Source of the DNA: Sulfurimonas crateris
GTDB taxonomy: Bacteria > Campylobacterota > Campylobacteria > Campylobacterales > Sulfurimonadaceae
NCBI RefSeq assembly: GCF_005217605.1
Contig: NZ_SZPX01000001.1
Span: forward strand, 186,001 to 250,000
Direction of reading: 5' to 3'
Length of the DNA stretch: 64,000 nucleotides
The translations under genes and the position numbers were made by a program. This document shows, in pieces, positions 62,609-64,000 of the stretch; position 1 is the first letter of the stretch, and each line of letters starts with the position of its first letter. Under the pieces are notes generated by a model. It made no database searches, was not told where the DNA came from, and saw nothing but the letters and a program-made list of their open reading frames with translations.

Positions 62609-63138
62609 CTTGCAACCTCTTTAATAATCTCATCAACTACATTTAAGATCAATTTTTTAGTACCATCTTTCGTAACTCTATTTGGCTCAAAATGATCGCT
62701 TACAACCTTGAAGATGAAGCAGTTTTGCTTCTCTTTTAGGGCTTCATAAAAGCCAAACGACTCCATATCCACTATCTCGTATTGATCTTTGGATATCTCT
62801 TCATTAGTGCATGTTATAGAGTGCAGGGAGCTTTTGTTGAGAGTATGGCTTGCCCCTCTGTATATAATTGAGCCGATATTGAGCAGAGTACCTATCTTAT
62901 GACTCTTATTCGCTCCGCAGATACCCACATTGATAAACCTATCTTCGCTGCTGTGAGAAAACTTTTTTAAAAGAAATGTGGCGGCTTTTTTTGCAGACTT
63001 TACTCCGACCCCGCTAACAATCACTCTGAAGTTCTCATTTTCAAAAATGGTGTAGCCATCAGAACTTGTTTTAGTAAGGCTGTATTTCTCAACAAATGCC
63101 TGAGCTTCCGATTTTAGAGCTGTTACAATATATAGCAT
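62605..63138 (-). CDS. nucleoside phosphorylase/nucleosidase-like protein
   Basis: 177 aa from ATG 63138 (a TTG at 63153 is also possible; neither has a strong ribosome-binding site). MLYIVTALKSEAQAF, VIVSGVGVKSAKKAAT, FINVGICGANKSHKIG and VDMESFGFYEAL fit the PNP_UDP_1 family (MTA/SAH nucleosidase or futalosine hydrolase type); the last motif contains the catalytic Met-Glu. Shorter than typical members and missing some N-terminal catalytic residues, so activity is uncertain. Confidence 0.75.
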   Translation of the reverse strand: MLYIVTALKSEAQAFVEKYSLTKTSSDGYTIFENENFRVIVSGVGVKSAKKAATFLLKKFSHSSEDRFINVGICGANKSHKIGTLLNIGSIIYRGASHTLNKSSLHSITCTNEEISKDQYEIVDMESFGFYEALKEKQNCFIFKVVSDHFEPNRVTKDGTKKLILNVVDEIIKEVAR

Positions 63139-63221
63139 GGCGTATTGTATCAAAAATGCCGTTTTTTACGGTAGAATTATCTATGTAGGCTTTTATAATA
63201 AAAGGGTGAAAGGATTTGGTT

Positions 63222-63560
63222 ATGTTTGTTTTAAATGTTGATTATTCAAATTTGGACTATGACAATCTAGCGCTCTTAATAGGGGTGAAAAGCAGATATA
63301 TTCCTATGATAGTTGAGAGTTTTTTAAAAGAGACAGACTCGATTCTAGAGACTCTTGAGAAATCTATACAGAGCAAGGATTATGATAAGATAAGATCAAA
63401 TGCACATGCCATAAAGGGGAGTGCCGGAAATATAAAATTTAACGAGATATATGAGATGGCAATGGAGATGGAGCAAGCAGCTGCAAAACAAAACAGCGAG
63501 TTTGATTATAAACTATATTTGGGTGCCATAAAAAGTGCCGTAGGTACAATATCTCTTTGA
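63222..63560 (+). CDS. Hpt-domain phosphotransfer protein
   Basis: 112 aa. Four-helix Hpt domain with the phosphorylated His in HAIKGSAGNIKF (about H62). ATG 63222 is preferred: AAAGGA is seven bases before it, whereas an in-frame TTG at 63216 is only one base away. A stand-alone carrier for multistep phosphorelays; no response regulator is next to it. Confidence 0.85.
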   Translation: MFVLNVDYSNLDYDNLALLIGVKSRYIPMIVESFLKETDSILETLEKSIQSKDYDKIRSNAHAIKGSAGNIKFNEIYEMAMEMEQAAAKQNSEFDYKLYLGAIKSAVGTISL

Positions 63561-63587
63561 TTCTTTGTTTAATTTAACTTTTTTGGC

Positions 63588-63593
63588 TATAAT
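63588..63593 (+). promoter_or_regulatory. -10 box (TATAAT) of the SRP RNA gene
   Basis: Perfect TATAAT ending about seven bases before the expected 5' end of the SRP RNA. Confidence 0.7.
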
Positions 63594-63599
63594 TGCGTC

Positions 63600-63705
63600 G
63601 CTTCTCTTTAGACCTGTGCAATAGTGCTTTGAGGTACTGTGTCAGGGTAGGAATACAGCAGCACGCCTTAGAGTGTTATGTGCCGCAGGTATCTGGAGGG
63701 AAGTA
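63600..63705 (+). ncRNA. ffs: signal recognition particle (4.5S-type) RNA
   Basis: The Ffh-binding apical domain is plain: GTCAGG (63641-63646), GGAA tetraloop (63650-63653) and AGCAGC (63657-63662). Outer arms pair as ACCTG (63612-63616) with CAGGT (63686-63690), giving a single long hairpin as in small bacterial SRP RNAs. A TATAAT box lies just upstream. Exact ends are approximate. Confidence 0.9.
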
Positions 63706-63740
63706 CTTTAAAGACAATGCTTTTGCTAAATTTCTTCGTT

Positions 63741-63799
63741 GAAATTAAGTGAATTTTCGTCATTTACCACAAGTAAACTCCTCAAATTAACTTAATTTC
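63741..63799. repeat. 16-bp inverted repeat downstream of the SRP RNA
   Basis: GAAATTAAGTGAATTT (63741-63756) and AAATTAACTTAATTTC (63784-63799) are complementary at 15 of 16 positions with a 27-base spacer. It lies between the SRP RNA and the stop of the last, minus-strand gene, so it may end one or both transcripts. No clear U-tract. Confidence 0.6.
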
Positions 63800-63818
63800 G
63801 CCTCGAACTTTAACAAAA

Positions 63819-64000
63819 TCATTTGTCGTTTCTATGTTTTGAGATCCCGCACGCCTGATTCGGCTTTGGAGGATTGTTCTTTAAGTAGGTCAGATCTTCT
63901 AGCGTCTGTGCAAGAACTCTTTTTTGTTGCAGCAGGGGCAGCATTTGGTTGTCTTTTTCATTCATCGGCAGACTCATATCCATAAGTATTGTCTCTACCT
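63819..64000 (-). CDS. C-terminal end of an unidentified protein (cut by window edge)
   Basis: About 60 codons are open to the window edge, ending CGISKHRNDK and TGA at 63821-63819. The visible part is helical (QMLPLLQQKRVLAQTLEDL) with a proline-rich NNPPKPNQ tail. No domain recognised. The start lies outside the window. Confidence 0.6.
   Translation of the reverse strand, partial: VETILMDMSLPMNEKDNQMLPLLQQKRVLAQTLEDLTYLKNNPPKPNQACGISKHRNDK

Noticed and set aside
63600-63705. Reading the 63.6 kb structured region as a riboswitch or 6S RNA
   Set aside because: The GTCAGG, GGAA and AGCAGC core is specific to SRP RNA.

Overview
The window looks like a chromosome segment of a motile, sulfur-metabolising Campylobacterota bacterium, most like Sulfurimonas or a close relative. 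This is inferred from a FlhX-type FlhB-tail protein, tandem motility accessory (Maf) glycosyltransferases, a flagellin/FliD/FliS set with sigma-28-like promoters, a short SRP RNA, dense head-to-tail packing with many 1-13 base overlaps, and frequent TTG starts. No tRNA, rRNA, CRISPR array or transposase was seen. No stretch over 300 bases lacks a gene; the longest gaps (about 140-230 bases) are described as features.

Region by region. 1-931 is AT-rich accessory DNA: the tail of an HNH endonuclease and three small ORFs. 932-24,430 is core: tsaD, tpx, an outer-membrane barrel, GNAT, tex (with an apparent ATT start), a DUF234 protein, an EF-hand protein, a FliK-like/FlhX pair, rmuC, c-di-GMP-type regulators (one degenerate EAL-HDOD, one degenerate PAS-GGDEF, one intact CHASE-PAS-GGDEF), dbpA, an ABC-F ATPase, gltX, a SurA-like chaperone, dCMP deaminase and a NifU-like protein lacking the usual cluster ligands. 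24,431-32,154 is an assimilatory sulfate reduction locus around an Rrf2 regulator: DUF4395 proteins on both sides, DUF2061, cysH, cysD, cysN, a siroheme sulfite reductase and a cysteine desulfurase broken by a frameshift. 32,198-33,709 holds upp and a SAM methyltransferase.

33,706-37,655 is a 3.95 kb restriction-modification island with no integrase. It holds two complete C5-cytosine methyltransferases, an HNH endonuclease, a truncated NgoPII-like endonuclease and the severed first codons of a third methyltransferase. It is bracketed by 64-bp direct repeats (62/64 identical, 46 bp perfect) that duplicate the 3' end of the host SAM methyltransferase gene. The host gene now ends in the left copy; its original last codons lie orphaned at the right copy. 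This matches the architecture called insertion with long target duplication.

37,760-47,080 is core again: carbonic anhydrase, asnB, a flavin oxidoreductase, thioredoxin, antiporter, bioB, yfcE and topA. 47,190-61,918 is a flagellar filament and glycosylation region: flaA, two Maf genes, and a minus-strand pseudaminic-acid operon (pseB, pseC, pseF, hexapeptide acyltransferase, PseG-like, unknown, KAS III-like, acyl carrier protein, pseI), then fliD, fliS and a FliT-like gene. The pse operon has a near-perfect sigma-54 promoter back-to-back with the sigma-28 promoter of fliD. It lacks a GNAT-type pseH and instead carries its own ACP, KAS III-like enzyme and hexapeptide acyltransferase, suggesting an ACP-fed, non-acetyl N-acyl variant of the sugar. 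61,913-64,000 holds an SDR, a nucleosidase-like protein, an Hpt protein, the SRP RNA and the tail of an unidentified gene.

The two most noteworthy systems are the R-M island with its rewritten host gene and the ACP-dependent pseudaminic-acid variant operon. All family assignments are by eye from the translated sequence.
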